In this document: one piece after another, positions 1 to 8,199 of the stretch
How positions within the stretch are numbered: position 1 is the first letter of the stretch
How the letters are laid out: each line of letters starts with the position of its first letter
DNA from: Pseudomonas paraeruginosa PA7
GTDB lineage: Bacteria > Pseudomonadota > Gammaproteobacteria > Pseudomonadales > Pseudomonadaceae
Length of the DNA stretch: 64,000 bases
Direction of reading: 5' to 3'
Assembly (NCBI RefSeq): GCF_000017205.1
Contig: NC_009656.1
Span: 3,972,001 to 4,036,000, forward strand
The notes under the pieces: model-generated
Told to the model about the DNA's origin: nothing
Seen by the model: only the letters and a program-made list of their open reading frames with translations
The model's database searches: none
Program-made: the position numbers and the translations under genes

Positions 1-668
1 GGGGCTTCACCGGTATCTTCCTGGTGGAATACCTGCTGCGCCTGTACTGCTCGCCCAAGCCGCTGCGCTATGCCTTCAGCTTCTACGGGCTGGTCGACCT
101 GCTGGCGATACTCCCCGGCTTCCTCGCCCTGCTCTATCCCGACGCCCAGTACCTGCTGATCGTCCGGGTCATACGCATGCTGCGGATCTTCCGCGTGCTC
201 AAGCTGCGCCAGTACCTGAGCCAGGCCAACTTCCTGCTCACCGCCCTGCGCGGCAGCAAGCAGAAGATCATCGTGTTCTTCCTCACCGTGATGACCCTGG
301 TCACCGTGTTCGGCGCGCTGATGTACGTGGTCGAAGGCCCGGAACACGGCTTCACCAGCATCCCCCGCGGCATCTACTGGGCGATCGTCACCCTGACCAC
401 GGTCGGCTTCGGCGACATCACACCGAAGACCCCGCTCGGCCAGGCCATCGCCAGCCTGGTGATGATCACCGGCTACTCGATCATCGCCGTGCCCACCGGG
501 ATCTTCACCGCCGAACTCGCCACCGCCATGCGCCAGGACCCGGCCAGCCTGCTGCACCGGGACTGCCCGGTATGCGGCAAGGCGACCCACGAGACGCAGG
601 CGGCGTTCTGCTGCCGCTGCGGCAACCCTTTGTTCCCCCGCGAGGAAAGCGCCCATGCGGACACTTGA
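1..668 (+). CDS. kch: Voltage-gated potassium channel, 5' end cut by window edge
   Basis: Inner-membrane K+ channel subunit of the six-helix type. The reading frame is open from the first bases of the window (frame of position 3), so the true start lies outside; a GTG at 24 is internal. Visible are part of S2, S3, an arginine-rich S4 voltage sensor (RVIRMLRIFRVLKLRQ), S5, a pore loop with the selectivity filter TTVGFGD (nt 396-416) and S6. The C-terminus carries CPVCG and CCRCG, a zinc-ribbon-like pair of Cys motifs after S6. It overlaps the next gene by 14 nt. The family is certain; the physiological role is not shown by the sequence. Confidence 0.9.
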   Translation, partial: GFTGIFLVEYLLRLYCSPKPLRYAFSFYGLVDLLAILPGFLALLYPDAQYLLIVRVIRMLRIFRVLKLRQYLSQANFLLTALRGSKQKIIVFFLTVMTLVTVFGALMYVVEGPEHGFTSIPRGIYWAIVTLTTVGFGDITPKTPLGQAIASLVMITGYSIIAVPTGIFTAELATAMRQDPASLLHRDCPVCGKATHETQAAFCCRCGNPLFPREESAHADT

Positions 669-1281
669 TAGACAGCGCTGGGACGCCCTCTGGCAACGCT
701 TCGGCGGCAGCCCGCCGGCGGACGCCTTCGACGCCCTGCTGGCGGCCTATACCGGCGCCGACCGGCACTACCACAGCGATCGCCACATCCTAGCCTGCCT
801 GGAGCACTTCGACCGCTGGCGACACCTGGCGCGCCGGCCGGACCTGGTGGAACTGGCCTTGTGGACCCACGACCTGGTCTATGACACCCATCGTCAGGAC
901 AACGAGGCCGCCAGCGCCACCCGCACCGAGCGCTGGCTCGACCAGGCCGGGCTGGCGGCGCTGGGGCCGGCCCTGCGCGAACTGATCATGGCCACCTGTC
1001 ACCAGGCGCCGCCGGGAGACGCCGACGCGGCCCTGCTGGTGGACCTCGACCTCGCCATCCTCGCCGCGCCGGCGCCGGTCTACGCGCGCTACGAGGCGGA
1101 CATCCGCGCCGAATACGCCTGGGTGCCTGAGCCGCTGTTCCGCGCCGGGCGCGGCAAGCTGCTGCGCCAGTTGCTGGAGCAACCGGCGCTGTACCACTGC
1201 GAGCCGCTGCGGCAACGCTGGGAAGCCACTGCCCGCGCCAACCTGCGCAGCGCCCTGGAGCGCCTGGAACGCCCGGCCTGA
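655..1281 (+). CDS. HD-superfamily metal-dependent hydrolase (predicted)
   Basis: A 208-residue cytosolic protein resembling the family annotated as predicted metal-dependent HD phosphohydrolases. Visible motifs are Y-x-RHYH-x3-H near residues 32-44, the HD doublet in WTHDLVYD (residues 70-77), a DNE triplet near 82-84, and ATCHQ followed by DLDLAIL near the centre, which together would ligate metal. The ATG at 655 follows GAGGAAAG at about 641-648 and lies inside the end of the channel gene, so the two are translationally coupled. The substrate is unknown. Confidence 0.8.
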   Translation: MRTLDRQRWDALWQRFGGSPPADAFDALLAAYTGADRHYHSDRHILACLEHFDRWRHLARRPDLVELALWTHDLVYDTHRQDNEAASATRTERWLDQAGLAALGPALRELIMATCHQAPPGDADAALLVDLDLAILAAPAPVYARYEADIRAEYAWVPEPLFRAGRGKLLRQLLEQPALYHCEPLRQRWEATARANLRSALERLERPA

Positions 1282-1404
1282 CGGCCACGGGGAAAATTTC
1301 TTCGCGACGCCTAACCCGTCTTTCACCGCTCTTGCGTCTCAGGCAGCAGGAAGGGACCGCACGCACGCGTCCCTCGCCCTCCATTCGCCCAAGGAAGAGA
1401 TATC

Positions 1405-3060
1405 GTGAATCGACTCGCCGCCTCTCCGTTCCTGTTCGCCGGCCTGCTCGCCAGCGCTCCGCTGCTGGCCGCGCCGCAAGCGGTCGACAGCCGCATCAGC
1501 GCGGTCACCGTCTACGCCGACCGTGCCGTGGTCACCCGCACCGCACGCCTGCAACTGCCCAAGGGCCAGCACGAGATCGCCCTCGAGCAACTGCCCTTCC
1601 AGCTTGACGACGCCAGCCTGCGCGCCTCTCTCGAAGCCAGCGCCGCCGCCACCCTGCTCGACGTCAGCAGCGCCGCGCAACGGGTCGAGCGCCCGAACGA
1701 CAACCGTGTGCAGCAACTCGACCAGCAACTGCGCGAGATCGACCGGCAACTGCGGGAAATCCATGATCGCGGCAGCGTGCTTGAAGCGCAGAAGAAGTTC
1801 CTCGCCGACATCCAGAGCGGCAGCACCCAGCCGGGCAAGGATCGGCCCCTGCCCGGCATCGACGAGCTGAAGAACCTGCTGCAGCTGACCGAAGGCAATC
1901 TCGAACGCCTGCTCGCCGAACAGCGCCAGCTGGACGACCGCGCCACCGAACTGGAGCAGCGCAAGCAGCAGTTGCAGGAGCAGCGCGGCACCCTCAACGG
2001 CGATGGCAAGCGCTTCAAGCGCGCGATCCTGCGGGTCGCCCTGGAGCAACCGGCGCAGGTCGAGGTGAAGCTCGACTACACCCTGCGCGACGCCTCCTGG
2101 CAGCCGACCTACGATGCGCGCCTGCGCGACGGCGCGAAAACCATCGAACTGACCTACCAGGGCCTGGTCCGGCAGAGCAGCGGCGAGGACTGGACCGACG
2201 TCGACCTGACGCTCTCCACCGCCCGTCCGGCCCTGGGCGGCAACGTACCGCGGCTGAATCCCTGGATCGTCGACATCGACGCGCCCAACGCGTACTACGG
2301 CGCCGAAATGGCCATGCAGGACGCTCCGGCGCCCATGCCGCAAGCCGCGCCCATCGCCAGGACCTCGGCGAAGATGGCCATGCCGGCCCCGGCGCCGAAG
2401 CTGGCCGAGGCGCGGCTCGCCACCGCGGAAGTCAGCAGCGGCGCCGCCAGCGCGTCGTTCCACATCCCCGTGCCGGCGTCCCTGAACAGCGACGGCAGCG
2501 CGCAGAAGGTCACCATCGCCCGCCTGGAAATGCCGGCCAGGCTGCGCTACCTGGCGGCCCCGGCCTTGCGCGAGACCGCCTACCTGGAAGCCGAGACCCG
2601 CAACGACAGCGATTACCCACTGCTTCCCGGAACCCTGAATACCTTTCTCGGCAACAGCTTCGTCGCCAGTGGCCATCTGCGCGGGGTGATGCCCGGGGAA
2701 AGCTTCGAACTGGCGCTGGGCGCCGACGAGGGCATCGGCATCGAACGCAAGCTGGTCAAGCGCTACACCGACAGCAGTGGCCTGATCGGCAACCGCACGC
2801 GGGTCAACTACGAATTCCGCATCGAAGTGCGCAACAACCACAAGAACGCCGAACGCGTGCAGTTCGAGGACCAGTTGCCGGTCTCGCGCAACGAGCAGAT
2901 CCAGGTCACCCTGCTGGAACCCAAGGCGCAGGAAGTCAAGCGCGAGGACGACGGCAAGCTGAAGTGGGACTGGACCCTGCAACCCGGCGAGAAACGCAGC
3001 GCCACCCTCAAGTTCAGCGTGGAGTATCCCAGGGACCTGGCGGTCAGCGGCCTCGACTAG
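1405..3060 (+). CDS. muiA: MuiA-like mucoidy inhibitor, DUF4140/DUF4139 protein
   Basis: A 551-residue exported protein. It has a signal peptide (about residues 1-23, ending LLAAPQA), an N-terminal DUF4140-type beta domain starting at ISAVTVYADRAVVTR, a long charged coiled-coil stretch near residues 105-200 rich in Gln, Glu and Arg, and a C-terminal DUF4139 domain with the DASWQPTYDARL motif. An Ala/Pro/Met-rich insert lies near residues 305-340. In P. aeruginosa the homologue next to cysP is called muiA because it affects mucoidy; the biochemical activity is unknown. It has its own upstream gap of about 120 nt. Confidence 0.85.
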   Translation: MNRLAASPFLFAGLLASAPLLAAPQAVDSRISAVTVYADRAVVTRTARLQLPKGQHEIALEQLPFQLDDASLRASLEASAAATLLDVSSAAQRVERPNDNRVQQLDQQLREIDRQLREIHDRGSVLEAQKKFLADIQSGSTQPGKDRPLPGIDELKNLLQLTEGNLERLLAEQRQLDDRATELEQRKQQLQEQRGTLNGDGKRFKRAILRVALEQPAQVEVKLDYTLRDASWQPTYDARLRDGAKTIELTYQGLVRQSSGEDWTDVDLTLSTARPALGGNVPRLNPWIVDIDAPNAYYGAEMAMQDAPAPMPQAAPIARTSAKMAMPAPAPKLAEARLATAEVSSGAASASFHIPVPASLNSDGSAQKVTIARLEMPARLRYLAAPALRETAYLEAETRNDSDYPLLPGTLNTFLGNSFVASGHLRGVMPGESFELALGADEGIGIERKLVKRYTDSSGLIGNRTRVNYEFRIEVRNNHKNAERVQFEDQLPVSRNEQIQVTLLEPKAQEVKREDDGKLKWDWTLQPGEKRSATLKFSVEYPRDLAVSGLD

Positions 3061-3135
3061 CGCTGGCCAAAGCGCCGGCCGCGGCATAGGCTCGAGCGGG
3101 TAATAAGCAAAGCAGTTTTTGATATTTACCCTGCA

Positions 3136-3152
3136 TATAACCCGACGTTATA
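3136..3152 (+). promoter_or_regulatory. LysR-type operator candidate before cysP
   Basis: A perfect 6-bp dyad with a 5-nt centre: TATAAC at 3136-3141 and GTTATA at 3147-3152. It contains the T-N11-A spacing typical of LysR-family sites. It lies about 37 nt upstream of the start of a sulfate-binding protein gene, so CysB is the obvious candidate regulator. This is an inference from motif and context. Confidence 0.45.
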
Positions 3153-3188
3153 GTCGAGCCACTACAACATGCTCAAAGGAACTGCCCT

Positions 3189-4187
3189 GTGAAACGACTG
3201 TTCAGCGCCTCCCTGCTGGCCGCCGGCCTGGCGCTCGGCGGCGCCGCTCACGCCGCCCAGCCCCTGCTCAACGTCTCCTACGACGTGATGCGCGACTTCT
3301 ACAAGGAATACAACCCGGCCTTCCAGAAATACTGGAAAGCGGAGAAAGGCGAGAACATCACCATCCAGATGTCCCATGGCGGTTCCAGCAAGCAGGCGCG
3401 CTCGGTGATCGACGGCCTGCCCGCCGACGTCATCACCATGAACCAGGCCACCGACATCGATGCCCTCGCCGACAACGGCGGCCTGCTGCCGAAGGACTGG
3501 GCGACCCGCCTGCCGAACAACAGCGCGCCGTTCACCTCGGCCACCGTGTTCATCGTCCGCAAGGGCAATCCCAAGGCCCTGAAGGACTGGCCGGACCTGC
3601 TCAAGGACGGCGTCCAGGTAGTGGTGCCGAACCCCAAGACCTCCGGCAATGGCCGCTACACCTATCTCTCCGCCTGGGGCTACGTGCTGAAGAACGGCGG
3701 TGACGAGAACAAGGCCAAGGAATTCGTCGGCAAGCTGTTCAAGCAGGTACCGGTGCTCGACACCGGCGGCCGCGCCGCCACCACCACCTTCATGCAGAAC
3801 CAGATCGGCGACGTACTGGTGACCTTCGAGAACGAAGCCGAGATGATCGCCCGCGAATTCGGCCGCGGCGGCTTCGAGGTGGTCTACCCGAGCGTGTCCG
3901 CCGAAGCCGAGCCTCCCGTGGCGGTGGTCGACAAGGTGGTCGAGAAGAAAGGCAGCCGCGCCCAGGCCGAGGCCTACCTGAAGTACCTGTGGTCGGACGA
4001 GGGCCAGACCATCGCCGCCAACAACTACCTGCGCCCGCGCAACCCGGAGATCCTCGCCAGGTTCGCCGACCGCTTCCCGAAAGTCGACTTCTTCTCGGTG
4101 GAGAAGACCTTCGGCGACTGGCGCAGCGTGCAGAAGACCCACTTCATCGACGGCGGCGTGTTCGACCAGATCTACAGTCCCGACTGA
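3189..4187 (+). CDS. cysP: Periplasmic sulfate-binding protein of ABC transporter
   Basis: A 332-residue periplasmic solute-binding protein of the sulfate/thiosulfate type, which delivers sulfate to a CysT/CysW/CysA permease for cysteine synthesis. The signal peptide is residues 1-22 (cleavage after GAAHA). The mature protein starts with the family pattern LLNVSYDVMRDFYKEYNPAF and has MSHGGSSKQARSVIDGLPAD, the anion-binding Ser-rich loop. The start is GTG at 3189, preceded by AAGGA at 3176-3180; no better ATG is present. No permease genes are beside it, so it must partner with a transporter encoded elsewhere. Confidence 0.9.
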   Translation: MKRLFSASLLAAGLALGGAAHAAQPLLNVSYDVMRDFYKEYNPAFQKYWKAEKGENITIQMSHGGSSKQARSVIDGLPADVITMNQATDIDALADNGGLLPKDWATRLPNNSAPFTSATVFIVRKGNPKALKDWPDLLKDGVQVVVPNPKTSGNGRYTYLSAWGYVLKNGGDENKAKEFVGKLFKQVPVLDTGGRAATTTFMQNQIGDVLVTFENEAEMIAREFGRGGFEVVYPSVSAEAEPPVAVVDKVVEKKGSRAQAEAYLKYLWSDEGQTIAANNYLRPRNPEILARFADRFPKVDFFSVEKTFGDWRSVQKTHFIDGGVFDQIYSPD

Positions 4188-4205
4188 TTCCTGGCCGCTC
4201 GACGA

Positions 4206-4239
4206 AAAAGCCGGAAGCGCTCGCGCGCGTCCGGCTTTT
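4206..4239. terminator. Bidirectional rho-independent terminator
   Basis: Perfect 10-bp inverted repeat AAAAGCCGGA (4206-4215) and TCCGGCTTTT (4230-4239) around a GC-rich loop, so it ends in a T-run in both directions. It sits between the convergent cysP and the S58 peptidase gene. Confidence 0.85.
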
Positions 4240-4269
4240 GTCATTCGTGCCCCTGGCCGCAGAGTCTTT

Positions 4270-5370
4270 TCAGCGCCCTGGCCAGCCGGTCTCGCGCAGC
4301 GCCGCCAGGAGCGTCTCCCCCTTCAGCGCGGGGACCAGCCGGCCGTCCTCGGTGCGCATGTCCTCGCCGGCCAACAGCACGTTGACGATGGCTTCTTCCA
4401 CCGCCTCCGCCGCCGCGGCGAACAGCGGCGAGATGTGATCGTTGTTGAGCATCCGTAGCGGCGTGCTCTGCGGCAGTTCCTTGCGCGCATAGTCGGCTGG
4501 CGGCAGATCCTGGTTGCCGGTGGCGAAGGCGAGGAACACGTCGCCGCTGGAGTCCTCGGTGCCGCCACCGGTGCGAGCGATGCCGATCGAGGCGCGCTGC
4601 GCCAGGCGCTGGCACTGGTGCGGCAACAGCGGCGCGTCGGTGGCCAGGATCACCACGATGGAGCCCATGCCCGGGGTGCCTTCCTCGCGGAACGGCGAGG
4701 GGATCTCGCCCAGTCGGCGGCCGACCGGGTAGCCATCGACCCGTAGCTCGCGGCGCTGGCCGTGGTTGGCCTGGACCAGCGCGCCCACCGTCCAGCCGCC
4801 CTGCTCCGCCGGCAGTCGCCGCGAGGCGCTGCCGATGCCGCCCTTGAACTCGTGGCAGATCATCCCGGTGCCGCCGCCCACCGAACCTTCGCGGACCGGT
4901 CCGGACTCGGCGCAGGCCAGCGCCTCACCGACCTGGCGGGCGCCGACGTGCTGGCCCCAGATGTCGTTGAGCAGGCCATCGAAGGTTTCCATCACCACCG
5001 GCATGCACCAGTACAGCCCGCTGTCGCCGAGTTCGGCGCGCTCCTCGGCGATCAGCGCGTCGCGCACCGCGCCGACGCTGTGGGTATTGGTGATGGCGAT
5101 CGGGGTGGTCAGCAGGCCGGCCTCGCGGATCCACTCCAGGCCGGTGGCGTCACCGTTGCCGTTGAGCACATGGCAGCCGGCGAAGCAGGGTTGCAGGCGC
5201 GCCGCACCGGCGCGCGGCTGGACCAGGGTGACGCCGGTGCGAACCTGCCTGCCGTCGCTCCGCTGGTTCAGGGTGCTGTGGCCGACGCGCACGCCGGGAA
5301 CGTCGGTGATCGCGTTGAACGGGCCGGGAGTGCCCAGGCCGAGGGTGATGCCAAGTTGTCGAGCGCGCAT
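4270..5370 (-). CDS. P1/S58-family aminopeptidase (DmpA-like)
   Basis: A 366-residue Ntn-type hydrolase of the DmpA / L-aminopeptidase-D-esterase family. The family N-terminus (ITDVPGVRVGHST, residues 21-33), the asparagine-containing ITNTHSVG segment (93-100), the Gly-rich EGSVGGGTGMICHEFKGG (161-178) and the autocleavage site before Ser237 in GMGSIVVILATDAPL are all present, so the enzyme should self-process into two subunits. Relatives release N-terminal residues, including D-amino acids or beta-alanine, from short peptides. It lies 13 nt downstream of an amino acid permease gene, in one operon. Confidence 0.9.
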   Translation of the reverse strand: MRARQLGITLGLGTPGPFNAITDVPGVRVGHSTLNQRSDGRQVRTGVTLVQPRAGAARLQPCFAGCHVLNGNGDATGLEWIREAGLLTTPIAITNTHSVGAVRDALIAEERAELGDSGLYWCMPVVMETFDGLLNDIWGQHVGARQVGEALACAESGPVREGSVGGGTGMICHEFKGGIGSASRRLPAEQGGWTVGALVQANHGQRRELRVDGYPVGRRLGEIPSPFREEGTPGMGSIVVILATDAPLLPHQCQRLAQRASIGIARTGGGTEDSSGDVFLAFATGNQDLPPADYARKELPQSTPLRMLNNDHISPLFAAAAEAVEEAIVNVLLAGEDMRTEDGRLVPALKGETLLAALRETGWPGR

Positions 5371-5383
5371 GCGGACTCCTGTG

Positions 5384-6751
5384 TCAAAGCTTCTGGAACG
5401 CCGGACTGAGCTTGCCGTAGGTGCAGTAGAGGATCACCGACACCGCCAGCAATCCGACGATGATCATCACGTCCCTGGCCGAGGCCGCCAGGAACAGGTT
5501 GAGCAGCAGGTACCCCGCGCCGCTCGCCGCCAGCAATGCCGGCAGCGGCCACAGCGGCATCCGGTAGGGATGTTCGCGGTCGCGCCGCAGCACCCGGCTG
5601 AACAGCGCGCAGAGGGCGACGATCAGGTAGACCATGACGATCAGCAGCACGGTGAACGAGGTCAGTTCGGCCAGGTTGGAACTGAAGCTCAGCGCCGCCG
5701 AGGGAATGGCGAGGAACAGCGTGGCCAGCCAGGGCGATTCCCAGCGCGGGTGGATACGGGTGAAGGCACGGTTCAGCGCCGGCATCCAGAGCGCGTCGCG
5801 ACCACTGCTGAAGATCACCCGGGCGCTCTGGATGACGATGGCGACGATGGCGTTGAACACCGAGAGGAAGATCCCGGCGCTGACCAGGCGCGACAGCGTC
5901 TCGTTGCCGTGGCTGTTCAACAGGTAGCCGATCGGGTCGGGGCTGGCGAGCATCGCCGGGAGCGACGGCGCGCCGATCAGCAGCGCGGCGAGCGGGACGA
6001 TCTCGATCAGCACCACCAGCGCCAGCGACCAGAGCACCGCGCGGTGCACGCTGTGGCCGCCGTCCTTCATGTCCTCGGCGAGCAGCACCGCGCCGCCGAA
6101 ACCGTTGTAGGAGAACAGCGCGGTGCCGACCGCTCCGATCACCAATGCCCAGGGCGCGATCGCCAGCATGCCGTCGTCGCCGACCACCTGGGGCTGCAGC
6201 AGGACGCTCGCCGGCTGCTGCGCATGGCCGAAGCCGAGGCCGACGATCACCAGCAGCGCCGCCACTTCCAGCAGCAGGCAGGTGCCCGTGACCCAGGCGT
6301 TGACGCGGATGTTGAGGATGCCCAGCAGGTAGCTGAAGGCGACGATCGCCAGAGCCACGGTCTGCGCGTCGAAGCGGGTGCCGAGGGCGGCGTTCAGGTA
6401 GGTCGCCGCGCCGGTGGCGAGCACTGGCGGAATGAACAGCAGCATCGCCAGCACGGTGAGGAAGGTGGCGTAGCCGGCCAACCCGCCGAATACCCGCTTG
6501 GCGTAGACGTACTCGCCGCCGGCGGTGCTATGCGCCCGGCCCAGTTCGGCGTAGCAGCAGGCGAACATCAGCGCCAGCGCTGCGGCCAGGGCGAAGGCCC
6601 AGAACGCGCCGGTACCGGCCTGCTGGATGGCGAAGGGAGCGATGACGAACACCGAACTGGCGGGGGTGACCGCGGATACGGTGATGGCGACCACGTCGAA
6701 CACGCCCAGGGTGGGTTTCAGCGCGCCCTCGGGCGCGGGGGAAGAGCTCAT
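5384..6751 (-). CDS. APC-superfamily amino acid permease
   Basis: A 455-residue inner-membrane transporter of the APC superfamily. It begins with the typical cytosolic stretch LGVFDVVAITVSAVTPASS and has about twelve hydrophobic segments, with the family-like GGEYVYAKRVFGG in the first third and a conserved GFGGAVLLAEDMKD. It is the first gene of a two-gene operon with the S58 peptidase, suggesting uptake of peptides or modified amino acids followed by hydrolysis. A divergent LuxR-type regulator gene starts 200 nt away. The substrate cannot be read from the sequence. Confidence 0.85.
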   Translation of the reverse strand: MSSSPAPEGALKPTLGVFDVVAITVSAVTPASSVFVIAPFAIQQAGTGAFWAFALAAALALMFACCYAELGRAHSTAGGEYVYAKRVFGGLAGYATFLTVLAMLLFIPPVLATGAATYLNAALGTRFDAQTVALAIVAFSYLLGILNIRVNAWVTGTCLLLEVAALLVIVGLGFGHAQQPASVLLQPQVVGDDGMLAIAPWALVIGAVGTALFSYNGFGGAVLLAEDMKDGGHSVHRAVLWSLALVVLIEIVPLAALLIGAPSLPAMLASPDPIGYLLNSHGNETLSRLVSAGIFLSVFNAIVAIVIQSARVIFSSGRDALWMPALNRAFTRIHPRWESPWLATLFLAIPSAALSFSSNLAELTSFTVLLIVMVYLIVALCALFSRVLRRDREHPYRMPLWPLPALLAASGAGYLLLNLFLAASARDVMIIVGLLAVSVILYCTYGKLSPAFQKL

Positions 6752-6866
6752 GTCGTTGTCCTCTGATTGTTATTGAAGTTGAGGCAGTAACGGAGACTCG
6801 CGGCGGCCCTTTGCCGGGGCGCTGGTTATGCGGCGACTTTAGGAGCGCGGTGCTGGCGGGCCAATC

Positions 6867-6878
6867 ACCCTTTGGGGT
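6867..6878. promoter_or_regulatory. Dyad in permease/LuxR-regulator divergent promoter region
   Basis: Arms ACCC and GGGT separated by TTTG, immediately followed by a second GGGG/CCCC dyad (about 6874-6886). It lies in the 200-nt gap between the divergent permease and LuxR-type genes, where an operator would be expected. The short arms keep confidence low. Confidence 0.25.
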
Positions 6879-6951
6879 TACGCCCCTTGACGCGGCGAGT
6901 GGAAAAGCCGCAAACCGGTGCCTGCGAAAAACCACCGAGGAGCGAATACGG

Positions 6952-7758
6952 ATGCACACCCTGTTCCGGGACATCGGCATGCATGCCAGCCTGGGTCGCA
7001 CCATCGAGCAGATCGGCGGCAACCGCTTCTGGAAGCAACTGGTCCTGCTGCTGCACCAGCACCTGCCGTTCGACAACGCCCTGGCGATCTTCTACCCGGC
7101 CAGCGGGCTGCCGGTGGCGCTGGAGGAATACGATGCCGAGCCGCACGCCGGGCCGGCCTCGATGCTCGCCTACCTGAACGGCCTGTACCTGCTCGACCCC
7201 TTCTACCAGGCCTGCCGCGAGGGGCTGCCGAGCGGCCTGTACCGCCTGGAGGAAATCGCCCCGGACCACTTCCGGCAGAGCGAGTATTACCTCAGCTACT
7301 TCCACGACAACGTGCTGGAGGACGAGGTGCAGTTCATCCTCCAGGTGCCCGGCCAGGGCGCGCTGTCGCTGTCGCTGGGCATGCAGCGGATGTTCGCCGA
7401 CGAGGAATGCGGGATGCTCGGGCTGCTCGCGAGCTGGGTCCTGGCGCTGATGCAGCAGCACTGGCAACAGCGCAGCCAGCGCCTGTTGCCGGCCGCGCCG
7501 CAGGAAGAGATGGCCACGCAGATCCGCGACGCCCTCAGCCACTTCGGCGCCAGCGTACTGTCGGAACGGGAACTGGAGATCGCCCGCCTGATCCTCCGCG
7601 GCTACTCGTCGAAGGCCATGGCCGAGCGCCTGGCGATCTCGCCGGAGACCATCAAGGTCCATCGGCGCCACCTGTACGCCAAGCTGGACATTTCCTCGCA
7701 ACCGGAGCTGTTCTCGCTGTTCATCCAGTCGCTCGGGCACGACCCGGAGAACCCCTAG
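6952..7758 (+). CDS. LuxR-family transcriptional regulator
   Basis: A 268-residue regulator. Residues 203-262 form a LuxR/FixJ-type helix-turn-helix (LSERELEIARLILRGYSSKA then ISPETIKVHRRHLYAKL). The first 190 residues are a sensor domain with no match I recognise to an acyl-homoserine-lactone pocket. I chose the ATG at 6952 after GAGG (6937-6940); an in-frame upstream extension has no supporting ribosome site. It is divergent from the permease-peptidase operon and is likely its regulator. Confidence 0.85.
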   Translation: MHTLFRDIGMHASLGRTIEQIGGNRFWKQLVLLLHQHLPFDNALAIFYPASGLPVALEEYDAEPHAGPASMLAYLNGLYLLDPFYQACREGLPSGLYRLEEIAPDHFRQSEYYLSYFHDNVLEDEVQFILQVPGQGALSLSLGMQRMFADEECGMLGLLASWVLALMQQHWQQRSQRLLPAAPQEEMATQIRDALSHFGASVLSERELEIARLILRGYSSKAMAERLAISPETIKVHRRHLYAKLDISSQPELFSLFIQSLGHDPENP

Positions 7759-7761
7759 GGG

Positions 7762-8175
7762 TCATGGATTGGCGTAGCGCCGGCTGAGACCGGGCGGGAT
7801 GCCGCGGGCGTCGGTCTCGGTCCAGGGCCCCTGCGGGCTGGTGGACCAGAACCAGCCGCCGTCCCAGCGGTAGTAGGTGCGCTGGCGGTAGTAGAGATCG
7901 CGCTCGCCACGGATCACGTAGACCCCCAGGCTGCCGTCCCAGACGCCCTTGCCGCCTGGCGGCGGGGCGAACTGCGGACGCGAGCGGCTGGGCTGCGCCG
8001 GAGTCTGCGGTTGCGGGATGATCCGCGGCGGCGTCGGGCCCGGGGCGGTGCTCGGACCAGGCTGGCTCTGCGGCGGCAGCGGTGGCGCCGGTTCGCTGGT
8101 CTGCGGCGGATGGACCACGCAGCCGCCAAGCCCACCGAGGAGAATCGCCAGACCCAGATACTTCGCCTTCACCAC
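7762..8175 (-). CDS. Proline-rich lipoprotein of unknown function
   Basis: A 137-residue predicted lipoprotein. The start is GTG at 8175, preceded by a strong GGAGG. The signal sequence ends in the lipobox LGGC with the lipidated Cys near residue 19. A Pro/Gln-rich linker (about residues 22-75) leads to an aromatic C-terminal part with the repeated pattern VWDGSLGVYVIRG, YYRQRTYYRWDGGWFWS and GPW, as in small YXWD-type envelope proteins. It follows ccmI by 24 nt on the same strand, so it may be read from the ccm transcript. Only 3 nt separate it from the convergent regulator. Confidence 0.75.
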   Translation of the reverse strand: MVKAKYLGLAILLGGLGGCVVHPPQTSEPAPPLPPQSQPGPSTAPGPTPPRIIPQPQTPAQPSRSRPQFAPPPGGKGVWDGSLGVYVIRGERDLYYRQRTYYRWDGGWFWSTSPQGPWTETDARGIPPGLSRRYANP

Positions 8176-8199
8176 CGCACCTCCCCCAACCGGTTGTCG

